A stretch of 64,000 bases of DNA from Nocardia sp. NBC_01327 (GCF_035958815.1 NZ_CP108383.1:3534001-3598000); one strand, 5' to 3'; positions 1-8,679 are shown, counted from the first letter of the stretch. Numbers and translations are program-made. Notes: generated by a model not told the origin, from the letters alone.

Positions 1-146
1 TCGACCGAGGCCGTCAGATCCTTCCGGATCGTGGACAGCGCGGTGGTCACCACCAAACTGTCCAGGGCCATCATGAATGACGCCACCGAGGCAAGCCCCA
101 GTACCCACGCTTGCTTGGACGTCATTCGTCCTTCGTCGGTAGTCAC
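1..146 (-). CDS. MFS drug-efflux transporter, DHA2-like (N-terminal fragment)
   Basis: Reverse-strand translation from a GTG at 146 runs off the left edge of the window. It gives a short polar N-terminus followed by a first membrane helix containing the motif FMMALDSLVVTTAL, typical of helix 1 of 14-TM EmrB/QacA-type (DHA2) proton antiporters. The GTG at 146 is preferred over the ATG at 125 because AAGGAG lies 5-6 bases upstream of it (complement of 152-157). Only about 48 residues are visible, so the substrate cannot be inferred. Confidence 0.8.
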   Translation of the reverse strand, partial: MTTDEGRMTSKQAWVLGLASVASFMMALDSLVVTTALSTIRKDLTASV

Positions 147-192
147 CGATACTCCTTAGTGCAAGACCGAATGTGTTGGTAGCAGCCGTCGA

Positions 193-1251
193 TCAGTACC
201 GCAGTGAGCGCGGGAGACCGAATATCGGCAGCAGCGAGTTGTCGTGGAATCGCGTCATCGCGGCAATTCGATTGCCGCTCAACGTCAAGACGAGTACTCC
301 GTGCGCGTGCAGAATCGGCGTCCGCGGATCACGCAGGTAGTAGCCGAAGGCCGGCTGGCCGTTCGCCCGTGTCGGGATCAGCACATGCCGGGGGCCGTTG
401 CGCATCACCACGGTGCTGAAGAAGTGCCGGATCGCCTCCACGCCTTGGTATTCCAGCGGGACCGGCGGCATGGTCAGCCAGGCGTCGTCCGTCAGCACGG
501 CCACGATCGCCTCGACATCCCCGGCATCGAACGCGCGAATGAAATCCGCCACCACCCGGCGCTCCTGTGGTGAATTCGGCAGGGGAGCGCTCTCCCTGTC
601 GAGACCGGAGGCTGGATCGGCCAGGGCGGTGCGTGCGCGCTTCAGCGCATTGGTCACCGAACTCTCGGTCGTATCGAGAATGTTCGCCACCTCGGCCGCC
701 CGGAATCCCAGCACATCGCGCAGCACCAGCACAGCGCGCTGCCTCGGCGGAAGTTGTTGCAGCGCAGCCAGAAATGCCAGCGACACCGACTCTCTGGCCT
801 CGTAGCGCGCCTCCGGCCCCGGCAGATCGTCGGCAATCCGGTCGAGCAGCAGATCCGGATACGGTTCCAGCCAGCTCGGTTCCGGACGGCGACGTGATGG
901 CTCGGGCAACGGAACCTCCGTCTCGTAGACCGCGAGATCATGCGGACGCCGGGTCCCGGCCCGTAGGGCATTGAGGCAGCGATTGGTCGCGATCCGGTAC
1001 AGCCAGGTCCGCACCGACGCCCGCTCCTCATAGCCGCCGAGCCCGCGCCAAGCCGCCAGCAATGTCTCCTGCAGCAGATCCTCGGCGTCCTGTACCGAGC
1101 CGAGGATGCGATAGCAGTGCACCTGCAACTCGCGGCGATACGGCTCGACGAGCCCGCGGAACGCCTCACCGTCGCCGCCCCGAGCCAGCTCCAGCAGCTC
1201 CAGCGCCCGAGCCTCGCTCCCGGTTCCCCTGCTCGGCGGAATCCCTCGCAT
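193..1251 (-). CDS. ECF RNA polymerase sigma factor with C-terminal SnoaL-like domain (SigG-like)
   Basis: A 352-residue sigma-70-family protein. Residues about 30-100 match sigma region 2 (LLQETLLAAWRGL, RTWLYRIATNRCLNALR). Residues 155-212 match region 4 with its helix-turn-helix (LPPRQRAVLVLRDVLGFRAAEVA). Residues 230-345 form a SnoaL/NTF2-like domain (FDAGDVEAIVAVLTDDAWLTMPP). This layout is that of long ECF factors such as mycobacterial SigG, in which the tail rather than a separate anti-sigma factor may control activity. No anti-sigma gene is adjacent. It directs RNA polymerase to a small regulon that cannot be read from the sequence. Confidence 0.9.
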   Translation of the reverse strand: MRGIPPSRGTGSEARALELLELARGGDGEAFRGLVEPYRRELQVHCYRILGSVQDAEDLLQETLLAAWRGLGGYEERASVRTWLYRIATNRCLNALRAGTRRPHDLAVYETEVPLPEPSRRRPEPSWLEPYPDLLLDRIADDLPGPEARYEARESVSLAFLAALQQLPPRQRAVLVLRDVLGFRAAEVANILDTTESSVTNALKRARTALADPASGLDRESAPLPNSPQERRVVADFIRAFDAGDVEAIVAVLTDDAWLTMPPVPLEYQGVEAIRHFFSTVVMRNGPRHVLIPTRANGQPAFGYYLRDPRTPILHAHGVLVLTLSGNRIAAMTRFHDNSLLPIFGLPRSLRY

Positions 1252-1344
1252 AGTGGCTCCTACTCTCCGAAAGATGGTCCTTTCATAGAGATGGACACCA
1301 CGAGCGACCGAAAATGGTCGGTGCCGAGCCGGCGAGGCACAACG

Positions 1345-2466
1345 TCAGTGCTGGGCGTAGGTGTCGGTCAGCGCGGTGACCGCCTTGCCGATGCCTGCCG
1401 TCGCGCGCTCGTCGGCACGATTGGCGACCACGGTGAGCACCAGGTTCTTCTCCGGCGCGATCCACGCCGACGCGTACCAGAAGGTATTGCTGCCATCGTG
1501 CGCCAGCACGCGCCCGCCCGCCCACGGCTGGTCGACCACCATCCAGCCCCCGGCGTAATCGCCACCGCTCGGCGGCTGATGCAGCCTGTCCATGGTGGCC
1601 GTCGTCAGCATTGTGGTCTCGCCGCGCGCGCCCGCGAGATGCACCGCGAGGAACCTGCCCCAATCGGTGAGCGAACAGTGCACCGTCCCGGCCGGACCGA
1701 GCGCGGGCGGATTGTCCGAGGCCGGATCCCCGGGCGCCATGGGCACCGGCTTGTCCTCGACCACGGTGTGCCCCCACGGCTGATCCACCGTGTCGCGAGT
1801 TCCCGGCGGGCCGAAGCCGCACGAATCCATTCCTAGCTTCCCGAACAGCTCGGACCGCATCAGGTCCTCCCAGGACTTGCCCGTAATCCGTTCCAGCACA
1901 ACGCCTAACGTCACATAGCCCATATTCGAATAGGCGTATGTCCCGACCGGCCGCGCCGGGGGAGCGGCCAGGACGGCGCGCGCAGCTCGGGTCCGGATCT
2001 CCGAGGGCGTGCCGTGCAGGTAATCGTCGGAATCGCTGTCCGGCGGCCCGTCGGCTATGCCGCTGCGGTGCTGCATCAACTGCTCGAGGGTGACATTCGC
2101 ATTGACGGGGTCGAGGGGATCACCGGCGAAAATCGTGCCGAGCCGATCATCGAAATGCAGCGTGCCGCGATCGATGTACAGGCCGATCAGCGTCGCGGTC
2201 ATCGCCTTGGTATCGGATCCCAGATGCCATTGGTCGGCAATGGTGACAGGCGTGGGATCGCCGGACTTCCGCACACCCGTCGCGCCGAGAGCGACGAGCC
2301 TGCCGTCCTTCCACACCGCCGCCGCCATGCCCGGGATCGCGGCCTCGCTCCGGATCGGCTCGAGGGTGCCCGCGAGATCAGCGGCCGGCGTCGCATGGCT
2401 ATCGGTACCGCACGCCGCGAGCCCGACCGTGAGCACGCCCAAAATGATTCGCCGAGAGATCCGCAC
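1345..2466 (-). CDS. Serine hydrolase lipoprotein, class C beta-lactamase / DD-peptidase fold
   Basis: The GTG at 2466 is chosen as start because GAGGAG lies just upstream and the resulting 373-residue protein opens with a lipoprotein signal (LTVGLAAC, lipidated Cys19); a longer reading from 2589 would bury it. The SxxK catalytic motif is S84-D-T-K87, the YxN motif is Y179-S-N181, and HDG near the C-terminus stands for the third box. The family includes esterases, DD-carboxypeptidases and peptidases anchored on the outer face of the membrane. Beta-lactam resistance is not implied. The gene diverges from the sensor kinase gene across about 165 bp. Confidence 0.85.
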   Translation of the reverse strand: MRISRRIILGVLTVGLAACGTDSHATPAADLAGTLEPIRSEAAIPGMAAAVWKDGRLVALGATGVRKSGDPTPVTIADQWHLGSDTKAMTATLIGLYIDRGTLHFDDRLGTIFAGDPLDPVNANVTLEQLMQHRSGIADGPPDSDSDDYLHGTPSEIRTRAARAVLAAPPARPVGTYAYSNMGYVTLGVVLERITGKSWEDLMRSELFGKLGMDSCGFGPPGTRDTVDQPWGHTVVEDKPVPMAPGDPASDNPPALGPAGTVHCSLTDWGRFLAVHLAGARGETTMLTTATMDRLHQPPSGGDYAGGWMVVDQPWAGGRVLAHDGSNTFWYASAWIAPEKNLVLTVVANRADERATAGIGKAVTALTDTYAQH

Positions 2467-2630
2467 GACACTCCTCAGGTTCGCGGTCCGGTTGCCCGCT
2501 GCGGTTCCATCCTGACGGCCCCCGGCCGCGGCGACATCGATCGCGGGTCGGGACAACGTCATACTTCGGGCGATCGAGTCGTAGACCACAGGCGGATGCG
2601 CGAGAGCCTCCCACCGGCAATGCTGGCTCG

Positions 2631-3851
2631 ATGACCGCTAGCATCGCACCCCTGCGCCCAGGTCCGGCGCCACTACAGCGGTGGCAGCAGACTTGGCGAC
2701 TGCTGCTGGTGCTGGCATTCAGCGTGTTGACGTGGATTCTCACCGTCAATGAGCTGCCCTCGGACGTCCATCGACTGCTGCGGGTCTGGTTGTTCACCGC
2801 GGACCCGATCATCGGGGTGTGCAGCATCGTGCTGGTCCTGTTCCGGCGACGCTATCCGGTTGCTGTCGCCGCCATCACGACCGCCGCCTCAGCGGTATCG
2901 ACCACCGCCAGCGGAGCCGGGCTGCTGGCCATGTGCTCACTGGCGACGCGACGCCGCTATGCGGAAACGCTGTCGGTAGCGGTGGGCTTCGTGGTGGCGG
3001 GCGTGGTGATCAGCGTGCTCTATCCGACTCTCGATGTGCAGAGCGACGGACCGGGACAGTACTGGTTCACCGCGGGTTTCATGGTCGTCGCCGTCATGGC
3101 GATCGTCGCGGTTGGCTTCGCGGTCGGGGCGCGGCGGGAAGAACTGTGGTCGCTGCAGCAGCGCACCGAAATAGCCGAACGCGAACAGGTCGCGCGTGCC
3201 GCCGAAGCCAGAATTCTCGAACGGCACCGCATCGCGCGCGAAATGCACGATGTACTCGCACACCGGATTTCACTGGTCGCCATGCAGGCCGGAGCGCTCA
3301 GCTACCGTCCCGACCTGTCCGCCGAGCAGGTCGGCGCCATTGCGAAAACCATTGCCGACAACTCCCGCCAGGCCCTGGAGGAACTGCGCGATGTGCTCGG
3401 TGTCCTGCGCGCCGATGAACTCCATGCCACCGATCCACCCGAACCACCGCAACCCTCGCTCGCGGCGCTGCCCACCCTGGTGGCCGATGCGCGCATCTCC
3501 GGGCTGAACGTCACACTCACCGACAGCACCGCCAGCGAGCCGCCGACGAAGAGCGCCCGCACGGCGTATCGCATTGTGCAGGAAGGGCTTACCAATGTCG
3601 GTAAACACGCTCCCGGAGCGACGGTCTGGGTCGGCATCGAAGGCGCGGAAGGACAGGAATTGACCGTGACCGTACTGGACTCCGGCACCACCGGGTCCGC
3701 GGCGCCCGCGCCGGTCTCCGGATACGGTCTCCTCGGCCTCACCGAGCGAGCCGAATTGCTGGGCGGCACCATATCGTTCGGTCATCAGCCCGAGGGCGGC
3801 TTCCGGCTGCGCGCCATTCTGCCCTGGCCCGCCTCGGTGCAGGTCTCATGA
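2631..3851 (+). CDS. Sensor histidine kinase, NarL-type (HisKA_3)
   Basis: A 406-residue membrane kinase. Hydrophobic segments between about residues 22 and 165 suggest four to six helices with no large extracellular sensor. A linker coiled coil (170-200) leads to the H-box REMHDVLAHRISLVAMQAGAL with phospho-accepting His206. An HATPase_c domain follows at about 300-400 (SARTAYRIVQEGLTNVGKHA and the GYGLLGLTERAELLGG lid). It phosphorylates the response regulator encoded next, whose start overlaps its stop by 4 bp (ATGA). The signal is unknown. Confidence 0.93.
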   Translation: MTASIAPLRPGPAPLQRWQQTWRLLLVLAFSVLTWILTVNELPSDVHRLLRVWLFTADPIIGVCSIVLVLFRRRYPVAVAAITTAASAVSTTASGAGLLAMCSLATRRRYAETLSVAVGFVVAGVVISVLYPTLDVQSDGPGQYWFTAGFMVVAVMAIVAVGFAVGARREELWSLQQRTEIAEREQVARAAEARILERHRIAREMHDVLAHRISLVAMQAGALSYRPDLSAEQVGAIAKTIADNSRQALEELRDVLGVLRADELHATDPPEPPQPSLAALPTLVADARISGLNVTLTDSTASEPPTKSARTAYRIVQEGLTNVGKHAPGATVWVGIEGAEGQELTVTVLDSGTTGSAAPAPVSGYGLLGLTERAELLGGTISFGHQPEGGFRLRAILPWPASVQVS

Positions 3852-4528
3852 ATTCCGCTGTCGCACCACCGATTCGCATAGTGCTCGTCGACGACGATCA
3901 ACTCGTGCGGGCTGCCCTGTCACTGATCATCGGGGGCGACGCCGCGCTGCTGGTCGTAGGCGAGGCCTCCGACGGTGCCCAAGCCATCGATGTGGTCCGC
4001 GAACAACATCCCGATGTGGTGCTCATGGACATCCGCATGCCGGTCCGCGACGGCCTCAGCGCCACCGCCGAACTCCTCACCTGGCGCACACCGCCGCGCA
4101 TCGTCGTCCTGACCACCTTCGACTCCGACGATATGGTGCTGCGCGCCCTGCGCCTGGGCAGCCACGGCTTCCTCCTGAAGGACACCCCGCCGCCGGACCT
4201 GATCGCCGCCATCAAAGGCGCCGCAGCCGGTCGCCCGATGCTTTCCCCCAGCGTCACAACACAACTCATCACCGCCGCCACCGCACACCTACCCACCGAC
4301 GCTCATCACGCGGCCCGCGCCACCGCCCGCCGCGCCCTCGATCAACTCACCGCCCGAGAGCTCGACATTGCCCGCGCGATCTCCCGCGGCCTGTCCAACG
4401 CCGAAATCGCCACCGAGCTCTACCTCAGTGTTGCCACCGTAAAGACCCACACCGGAAGGCTTTTCGCCAAACTTGCCGTAGAGAACCGAGTCCAGCTCGC
4501 CCTCATCGTCCGCGACGCCGAGGACTGA
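3848..4528 (+). CDS. Response regulator, NarL/FixJ family
   Basis: A 226-residue two-component regulator. The receiver domain has the acidic pocket VDDD at 14-17, phospho-acceptor D61 in LMDIRMP and a conserved switch Thr in VVLTTF. A LuxR-type helix-turn-helix occupies about 163-222 (LTARELDIARAISRGLSNAEIA, SVATVKTHTGRLFAKL). It is translationally coupled to the upstream kinase gene and is its cognate partner. The divergent lipoprotein gene is a plausible target, but that is inference. Confidence 0.94.
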   Translation: MNSAVAPPIRIVLVDDDQLVRAALSLIIGGDAALLVVGEASDGAQAIDVVREQHPDVVLMDIRMPVRDGLSATAELLTWRTPPRIVVLTTFDSDDMVLRALRLGSHGFLLKDTPPPDLIAAIKGAAAGRPMLSPSVTTQLITAATAHLPTDAHHAARATARRALDQLTARELDIARAISRGLSNAEIATELYLSVATVKTHTGRLFAKLAVENRVQLALIVRDAED

Positions 4529-4542
4529 TCACCCGAATTCCC

Positions 4543-4848
4543 CTACCGCTGTTGCTCGGAACCCTGGTACTCGCGCCACGCCTTCTGCGTCTCGGTGAGT
4601 TTCGGACGCGGGGTGCGGTTGCGGAAGAAGTTCACCACCATCATCACCGGCAGCAGGAACGCCTGGAAGAAGATCAGATACGAGCCACCGTCGAAAAGGA
4701 ACGCGAGATACCCCGCATAGCCCAGGAATCCGGCCCCGAAGATGGCATTCATACTGCGCGACCCGGCGCTCTGCCCGTTCCTCACCGCCGCCATCGCGAG
4801 CATGACAACACCACTGACGGCCAGCAAACCGACATACCAATTGAACAC
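4543..4848 (-). CDS. Small membrane protein, hypothetical
   Basis: A 101-residue protein with hydrophobic segments at about 3-20, 36-50 and 54-73, followed by a basic hydrophilic tail (NRTPRPKLTETQKAWREYQ). No family is recognised. The ATG at 4848 gives a sensible membrane topology, whereas the overlapping longer frame (4529-4930) reads as arginine-rich noise. It converges on the response regulator gene with a 14-bp gap. The fold looks real but the function is unknown. Confidence 0.65.
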   Translation of the reverse strand: MFNWYVGLLAVSGVVMLAMAAVRNGQSAGSRSMNAIFGAGFLGYAGYLAFLFDGGSYLIFFQAFLLPVMMVVNFFRNRTPRPKLTETQKAWREYQGSEQQR

Positions 4849-4961
4849 GGGAACCCCCCCGATGCAGTTCGGCCGTACCGGTCGGTCCGGCCGCGCCGAA
4901 CGTTAGCACCCGCTGTGGTGCGCGCACCACCGACTATCGAGGTGACCCTGCGCCCGGATTT

Positions 4962-5561
4962 CTAACGCAGGCCCGGCGCCGCACACAGTGAGGTAGATGC
5001 CCGCACCAGCGCTGCCTCGTGCAGAGGATCTGCCCGCCGTGCGCCGGCGGTCGCCAGCACGGTGCTCGTCAACCGGGCCGCGCAATCGGCGCTCGCCAGT
5101 TCGGTTCGCCGAGCGGCCAATTCGGCGATGATCGCGGTATCGACCCGGTCGATCACCGGGCGAACCGCCGCGAGATCCATTGTCGGCGTGGGGGCCGCTG
5201 TGAGCCCGGAGCGCCACTGCAGCACCAGCCCACGCTGCACGAGCTTGCTCGCCTCGATCTGCCCCAGGAAAACCTCGCGCACCCACGACTCCGGCAGGTT
5301 CCGCTGCGCTCCCAGTTGCGCCATCGCGTCGTAGATCGCCGCCTCCCGCACCGGATCGTCGATGACCGGCTCCTGTCCGTTGCGGCTCGCGACGGCCCAC
5401 TTCGCCGCGGCCACCGTGTCAGCGGTATCGATGCGATCGGCCAGCAGTCCGACCAGATAGTCCAGCGATCCGGAACTCTGCGCCGCGGCCGCGCCCTCGG
5501 TTCCGAACTGCCCTGCGAGCAGAAGTATCGACGACACAGCCACCAGTGCCAGAGTCTTCAT
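4962..5561 (-). CDS. Secreted chorismate mutase, AroQ-gamma type
   Basis: From the ATG at 5561 the protein has 199 residues and a clear signal peptide (LALVAVSSILLLAGQFG, Ala-rich cleavage region). The mature part resembles the exported chorismate mutase of Mycobacterium tuberculosis: R43 in ADRID, K54 in AAAKW and E103 in GQIEAS correspond to active-site residues, and two C-terminal cysteines match the disulfide-forming pair. It would convert chorismate to prephenate outside the cytoplasm, where no pathway needs it; the role of this family is unresolved. A longer reading to 5645 would hide the signal peptide and is rejected. Confidence 0.85.
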   Translation of the reverse strand: MKTLALVAVSSILLLAGQFGTEGAAAAQSSGSLDYLVGLLADRIDTADTVAAAKWAVASRNGQEPVIDDPVREAAIYDAMAQLGAQRNLPESWVREVFLGQIEASKLVQRGLVLQWRSGLTAAPTPTMDLAAVRPVIDRVDTAIIAELAARRTELASADCAARLTSTVLATAGARRADPLHEAALVRASTSLCAAPGLR

Positions 5562-5641
5562 CCCTCGACCTACCTCTCCTCGAATCAGGACGGGTAACAG
5601 TCGTGCAGCATGACAGATTCCGGAAGCTGTCGCGCGCTGCG

Positions 5642-6151
5642 TCAAAACGGCTCGCCGTCGGTGGTGACATCGAAGGCATTGAGGAAGTTGCAGACCAGCT
5701 GGTAGAAGCCGACGGTCAGCACGAAGTCGGCCAGCTGGGTGACGGTGAGAAACTCCAGTGCGGTCTTGCGGTCGCCGTCATCGAGGGTGTGGCTGAGCAG
5801 CAGCCGATCGGTGAGCGTGAGAATCGCCGCCTCCTCGGAGCTGAGGCCGTCGGCGGATCCGGTGGCGGCGGCCGCGATCGCGATATCGCCGAGGCCGACG
5901 ACGCGCGCGAATCGCTCGTGGTGATGGATTTCGTATGGCGCGGAATAGATATGGCCGACGCGCAGGATCGCCAGCTCCCGCAATGGCAGGGGGAGCGAGT
6001 TGGCCTGCAGCATGGCATCGGCCATCGACAGGAAACTCGCCGCCATGCCGGGGGAGTGCGCCACCATCCGGTAGATATTGGCGCTGTGGGTGCTCAGCGC
6101 CTCCTGCAGCTCGCTCGGCAAGTGCGCGGTCTCGGGGTAATCCATGGTCAA
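5642..6151 (-). CDS. Carboxymuconolactone decarboxylase (CMD)/AhpD-fold protein
   Basis: A 169-residue all-helical protein of the CMD family: LPLPLRELAILRVGHIYSAPYE then HHHERFARVVGL is the family core around the active-site helix. The CxxC pair of peroxidase-type AhpD proteins is absent, so a hydrolytic or decarboxylating role is likelier than alkylhydroperoxidase activity. It is the last gene of a reverse-strand group with a VOC protein and a TetR regulator, suggesting a small catabolic operon. An ATG two codons downstream (6145) is an equally possible start. Confidence 0.82.
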   Translation of the reverse strand: MTMDYPETAHLPSELQEALSTHSANIYRMVAHSPGMAASFLSMADAMLQANSLPLPLRELAILRVGHIYSAPYEIHHHERFARVVGLGDIAIAAAATGSADGLSSEEAAILTLTDRLLLSHTLDDGDRKTALEFLTVTQLADFVLTVGFYQLVCNFLNAFDVTTDGEPF

Positions 6152-6178
6152 ATCCTTTGCGAGGCAGGACGAATAGAG

Positions 6179-6715
6179 TCAGGCGAGCTTGTCGACCTCG
6201 CCGCGAATGGGTTCGTCGCCGTCCCAGGTGGCCGCGACCTCCCGGATGTATTCGAAGAACTGGCCTTTGGGGCCGCTGATATCGGAGATCTCGATAATGT
6301 GCCCGAGGGACTTCTCGGTATCGAGGTAGGCGAATCGCCCGAGTTCGCCGCCGATGCAGCCCTCGTGCCCGACGGTGTAGCCCAGGGCCAGCGCCTTGTC
6401 GTACAGTCCCTGAAAATCCTTGGTCCAGTACGCAATATGCTGCAGACCCTCGCGGCCGGAGTCGAGGAACTCCTTGTACAGCGACGGCGCGTCATTGCGA
6501 GGCTGGATCAGCTCGATCTGCAAGTCACCCGAGTTCGCCAGTGCCACACTCATTTTCATCGGCGAAGGTGCGCCTCGGTAGGTGAAGTTATCGGTCTGCA
6601 CGTCGTGGACGTAGAACCAGGGGCCGACACCCTGATCGATCCAGCGCTGCATCTCGGTCTTGATATCGCGGACGACGTACCCGAGCTGGGTGATACTGCC
6701 GAAGATCCGGCTCAT
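6179..6715 (-). CDS. VOC (glyoxalase/dioxygenase-fold) protein
   Basis: A 178-residue vicinal-oxygen-chelate protein with paired beta-alpha-beta-beta-beta units: ITQLGYVVRDIKTEMQRWID in the first half, REGLQHIAYWTKDFQGLYDKA in the second, and a C-terminal GHIIEIS strand with a candidate metal-binding Glu. His in LQHIAYW may be another ligand. Its start overlaps the end of the TetR gene by 4 bp (ATGA), so the two are co-translated. The substrate is unknown; CMD and VOC neighbours suggest turnover of a cyclic or aromatic intermediate. Confidence 0.83.
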   Translation of the reverse strand: MSRIFGSITQLGYVVRDIKTEMQRWIDQGVGPWFYVHDVQTDNFTYRGAPSPMKMSVALANSGDLQIELIQPRNDAPSLYKEFLDSGREGLQHIAYWTKDFQGLYDKALALGYTVGHEGCIGGELGRFAYLDTEKSLGHIIEISDISGPKGQFFEYIREVAATWDGDEPIRGEVDKLA

Positions 6716-7368
6716 CGCTGCTGCCCTTCATTGTGGGGATCCGAAATATGTTGCGGGGCAAGCCGTGCGAAGAGCATCTGCTCGAGTTCGCGACGGCCCG
6801 CGGCGAGGTCCAATTCGGGGTCGAGCATCGATTGCAGTGCGATACCGCGCAATACGCCGACCACCGTGATGGCCAGTCCCCGTGGATCGACCTCGGCGGC
6901 GAATTCCCCGGCCCGCTGGCCCTGCGTGATGCGTTCGGTCAACTCCTCGCGGAACTCGCGATCGGAGGCCAGCACGATCGCCCGCCGCTCCGAGGGTGTC
7001 GCCACCGCATCGGCCCACAGCACCAGCCGGGCGCGATTGATCGGCGGGAGATCGGCGACCACCGTGAAATAGATATCCAGGAATCCGCGCAGCGCCTCGA
7101 TTCCCGATCCGGTCTTGCCTAGAATCTCCTCGCGGAACTGCTCGGAGACAGTGCCCACGAGCCGCTCCATCATCGCGCCCTTCGACCCGAAATGGTGCGT
7201 GACCAGCCCGCGGCTGTACCCCGCCCGCTCACCGACAGTCGCCAGCGTGATCTGCGAGGGCCCGAGTTCCGCGACCGCCTCGGCCGCCGCCTCGAGCAAC
7301 CGCCGCTCCGCCTCGCCGCGGCGTTCCTCCTGCGAGCGGCGTTCGGAGGCACTACCTCGGCTCATCAT
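6712..7368 (-). CDS. TetR family transcriptional regulator
   Basis: A 218-residue regulator with an N-terminal helix-turn-helix at about 22-70 (ITLATVGERAGYSRGLVTHHFGSKGAMMERLV) and a helical ligand domain. It is the first gene of the TetR-VOC-CMD group and probably controls it from the gap at 7369-7402 or the promoter further upstream. The N-terminus is rich in Arg and Glu (RRSQEERRGEAERR), common in this subfamily. Confidence 0.9.
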   Translation of the reverse strand: MMSRGSASERRSQEERRGEAERRLLEAAAEAVAELGPSQITLATVGERAGYSRGLVTHHFGSKGAMMERLVGTVSEQFREEILGKTGSGIEALRGFLDIYFTVVADLPPINRARLVLWADAVATPSERRAIVLASDREFREELTERITQGQRAGEFAAEVDPRGLAITVVGVLRGIALQSMLDPELDLAAGRRELEQMLFARLAPQHISDPHNEGQQR

Positions 7369-7402
7369 CGTCTCCTGTCACCAATGTGCTGCTGCCGGTC
7401 GG

Positions 7403-8191
7403 CTATTCGGTCGCCCTGGCGTGTTCGAGCAGGGCGGGATCGTGTGCACAGACCAGCAGCAGGTCCGGGTCATTGCGCCGGTAGAGCTCGGCGAGGCGCG
7501 CGTGATTGTCGCGGACCTGCTTCACGTTCCAGGCAATAGCGGTCTCCATCCCGCTGAGCACGGCCGGCACGTGGGAATGACCGTCGAGGGTGCCGGAGTG
7601 GTAGAAAGCGTCTCCGGCGTGCAGAACCCAGCGATGACCGGCATCAACAGCCACGGCAGCGTGACCGCGAGTGTGCCCCGGCAGCGCGAGCAGCACGATT
7701 CCCGGAGCGATCTCGGTGAGCTCCTTCGCCGCGGCGAAACCACGCCACTTCTCACCCTCCGGTTCGTGCTGAACGATCGCCGGCTCATGGGCCCACTGGG
7801 AGGTGCGAAACCGAATTCTCTCCCTCATCGACGGATTCGCCACCGCGCCAAGATATTCGGCCGCCGTGGTGTGCACGGTGGCGTGCGGGAAGTCGGACAG
7901 CCCGCCGATATGGTCGGCATCGAAGTGGGTGGTGATGATGTGCCGCACATCCGCCCGCCGGAACCCGAGATACTCGACCTGCCGAGCGGCCGTCTCATCG
8001 GGATCGAGCACCGGCCGCAGCAACCGCCGCGACGCCCCGATCCGCCGCCCAGGCTCCGCGATGTCCTCGAGCCCGAACCCACTGTCGACGAGCACCAGCC
8101 CACTGTCGGTCTCGATCAGCAGCACATGGCAGACCACCTCGACCCCGGTCGGCAAACGCATCGTCCCGCAGTTCAAATGCCGAACCTTCAC
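7403..8191 (-). CDS. MBL-fold metallo-hydrolase, lactonase-like, with HxDxDH metal motif
   Basis: A 262-residue metallo-beta-lactamase-fold protein. The usual HxHxDH motif reads H89-F-D91-A-D93-H94, so the second histidine is replaced by aspartate. The remaining ligands are present: H173 in LPGHTRGH and D194 in HAGDAFYH. The overall layout (CGTM..., [15 protein letters not shown]) resembles N-acyl-homoserine-lactonase-like hydrolases of this fold. It lies upstream of the TetR operon on the same strand with a 34-bp gap and may belong to it. Confidence 0.85.
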   Translation of the reverse strand: MKVRHLNCGTMRLPTGVEVVCHVLLIETDSGLVLVDSGFGLEDIAEPGRRIGASRRLLRPVLDPDETAARQVEYLGFRRADVRHIITTHFDADHIGGLSDFPHATVHTTAAEYLGAVANPSMRERIRFRTSQWAHEPAIVQHEPEGEKWRGFAAAKELTEIAPGIVLLALPGHTRGHAAVAVDAGHRWVLHAGDAFYHSGTLDGHSHVPAVLSGMETAIAWNVKQVRDNHARLAELYRRNDPDLLLVCAHDPALLEHARATE

Positions 8192-8301
8192 GAGGCGACC
8201 CCTTCAACCCTGGCGAACCCCTCGGCCCACTTACTTACTAGTCAACCAACAAGTTATTGACCCCCAGGACCGCTGTCAATGCCCGGTTTGCCCCGGAAAC
8301 A

Positions 8302-8337
8302 GCAGAAGGGCCCGGCATCCCTGCCGGGCCCTTCTGC
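8302..8337 (-). terminator. Terminator hairpin of the tRNA cluster
   Basis: A perfect 16-bp inverted repeat (8302-8317 with 8322-8337, loop TCCC) starts 5 bases past the encoded CCA end of tRNA-Val on the reverse strand. The stem is very GC-rich and followed only by a short T-run, usual for actinobacterial terminators. Confidence 0.8.
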
Positions 8338-8342
8338 CACTC

Positions 8343-8417
8343 TGGTGCGCGATACTGGGATTGAACCAGTGACCTCTTCCGTGTCAGGGAAGCGCTCTCC
8401 CGCTGAGCTAATCGCGC
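8343..8417 (-). tRNA. tRNA-Val (GAC)
   Basis: Reverse-strand cloverleaf: acceptor GCGCGAT pairs with ATCGCGC, D-arm GCTC/GAGC, anticodon stem CTTCC/GGAAG with loop CTGACAC (anticodon GAC), T-arm ACTGG/CCAGT with TTCAATC loop. Discriminator A is followed by a genome-encoded CCA. It is the last tRNA of a Gly-Cys-Val cluster. Confidence 0.97.
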
Positions 8418-8438
8418 GAGATTTCATTTGCCTCTAAG

Positions 8439-8509
8439 AGGCGGCGACGGGAATCGAACCCGTGTGCACGGCTTTGCAGGCCGTTGCCTCACCACTCGGC
8501 CACACCGCC
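8439..8509 (-). tRNA. tRNA-Cys (GCA)
   Basis: Reverse-strand cloverleaf: acceptor GGCGGTG pairs with CGCCGCC (one G-U), anticodon loop CTGCAAA (anticodon GCA), T-loop TTCGATT, discriminator U as expected for tRNA-Cys. CCA is not encoded. Middle gene of the Gly-Cys-Val cluster. Confidence 0.97.
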
Positions 8510-8532
8510 AACCAAGGCCGGGTTGGCCTTCG

Positions 8533-8604
8533 AGCGGATGACGGGATTTGAACCCGCGACCCTCACCTTGGCAAGGTGATGCGCTACCACTGCGCTACAT
8601 CCGC
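8533..8604 (-). tRNA. tRNA-Gly (GCC)
   Basis: Reverse-strand cloverleaf: acceptor GCGGATG pairs with CATCCGC, D-arm GCGC/GCGC, anticodon loop TTGCCAA (anticodon GCC), T-arm GCGGG/CCCGT with TTTGAAT loop, discriminator U. CCA is not encoded. First gene of the Gly-Cys-Val cluster. Confidence 0.97.
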
Positions 8605-8649
8605 ATTCTGTCCCCCGGTGCCTCGCGGCTGTCCGGCTGACGAGAGAGA

Positions 8650-8679
8650 ACATTAGCCGACTATCTGCGCAAGCAACAA
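8650..8679 (-). promoter_or_regulatory. Probable promoter of the Gly-Cys-Val tRNA cluster
   Basis: On the reverse strand TTGTTG (8679-8674) and TAATGT (8655-8650) are spaced by 18 bases and lie 46 bases before the tRNA-Gly 5' end. Both hexamers are reasonable sigma-A matches. Confidence 0.45.

Noticed and set aside
7369..7402. TetR operator upstream of the regulator at 6712
   Set aside because: The 34-bp gap has no convincing dyad by eye.
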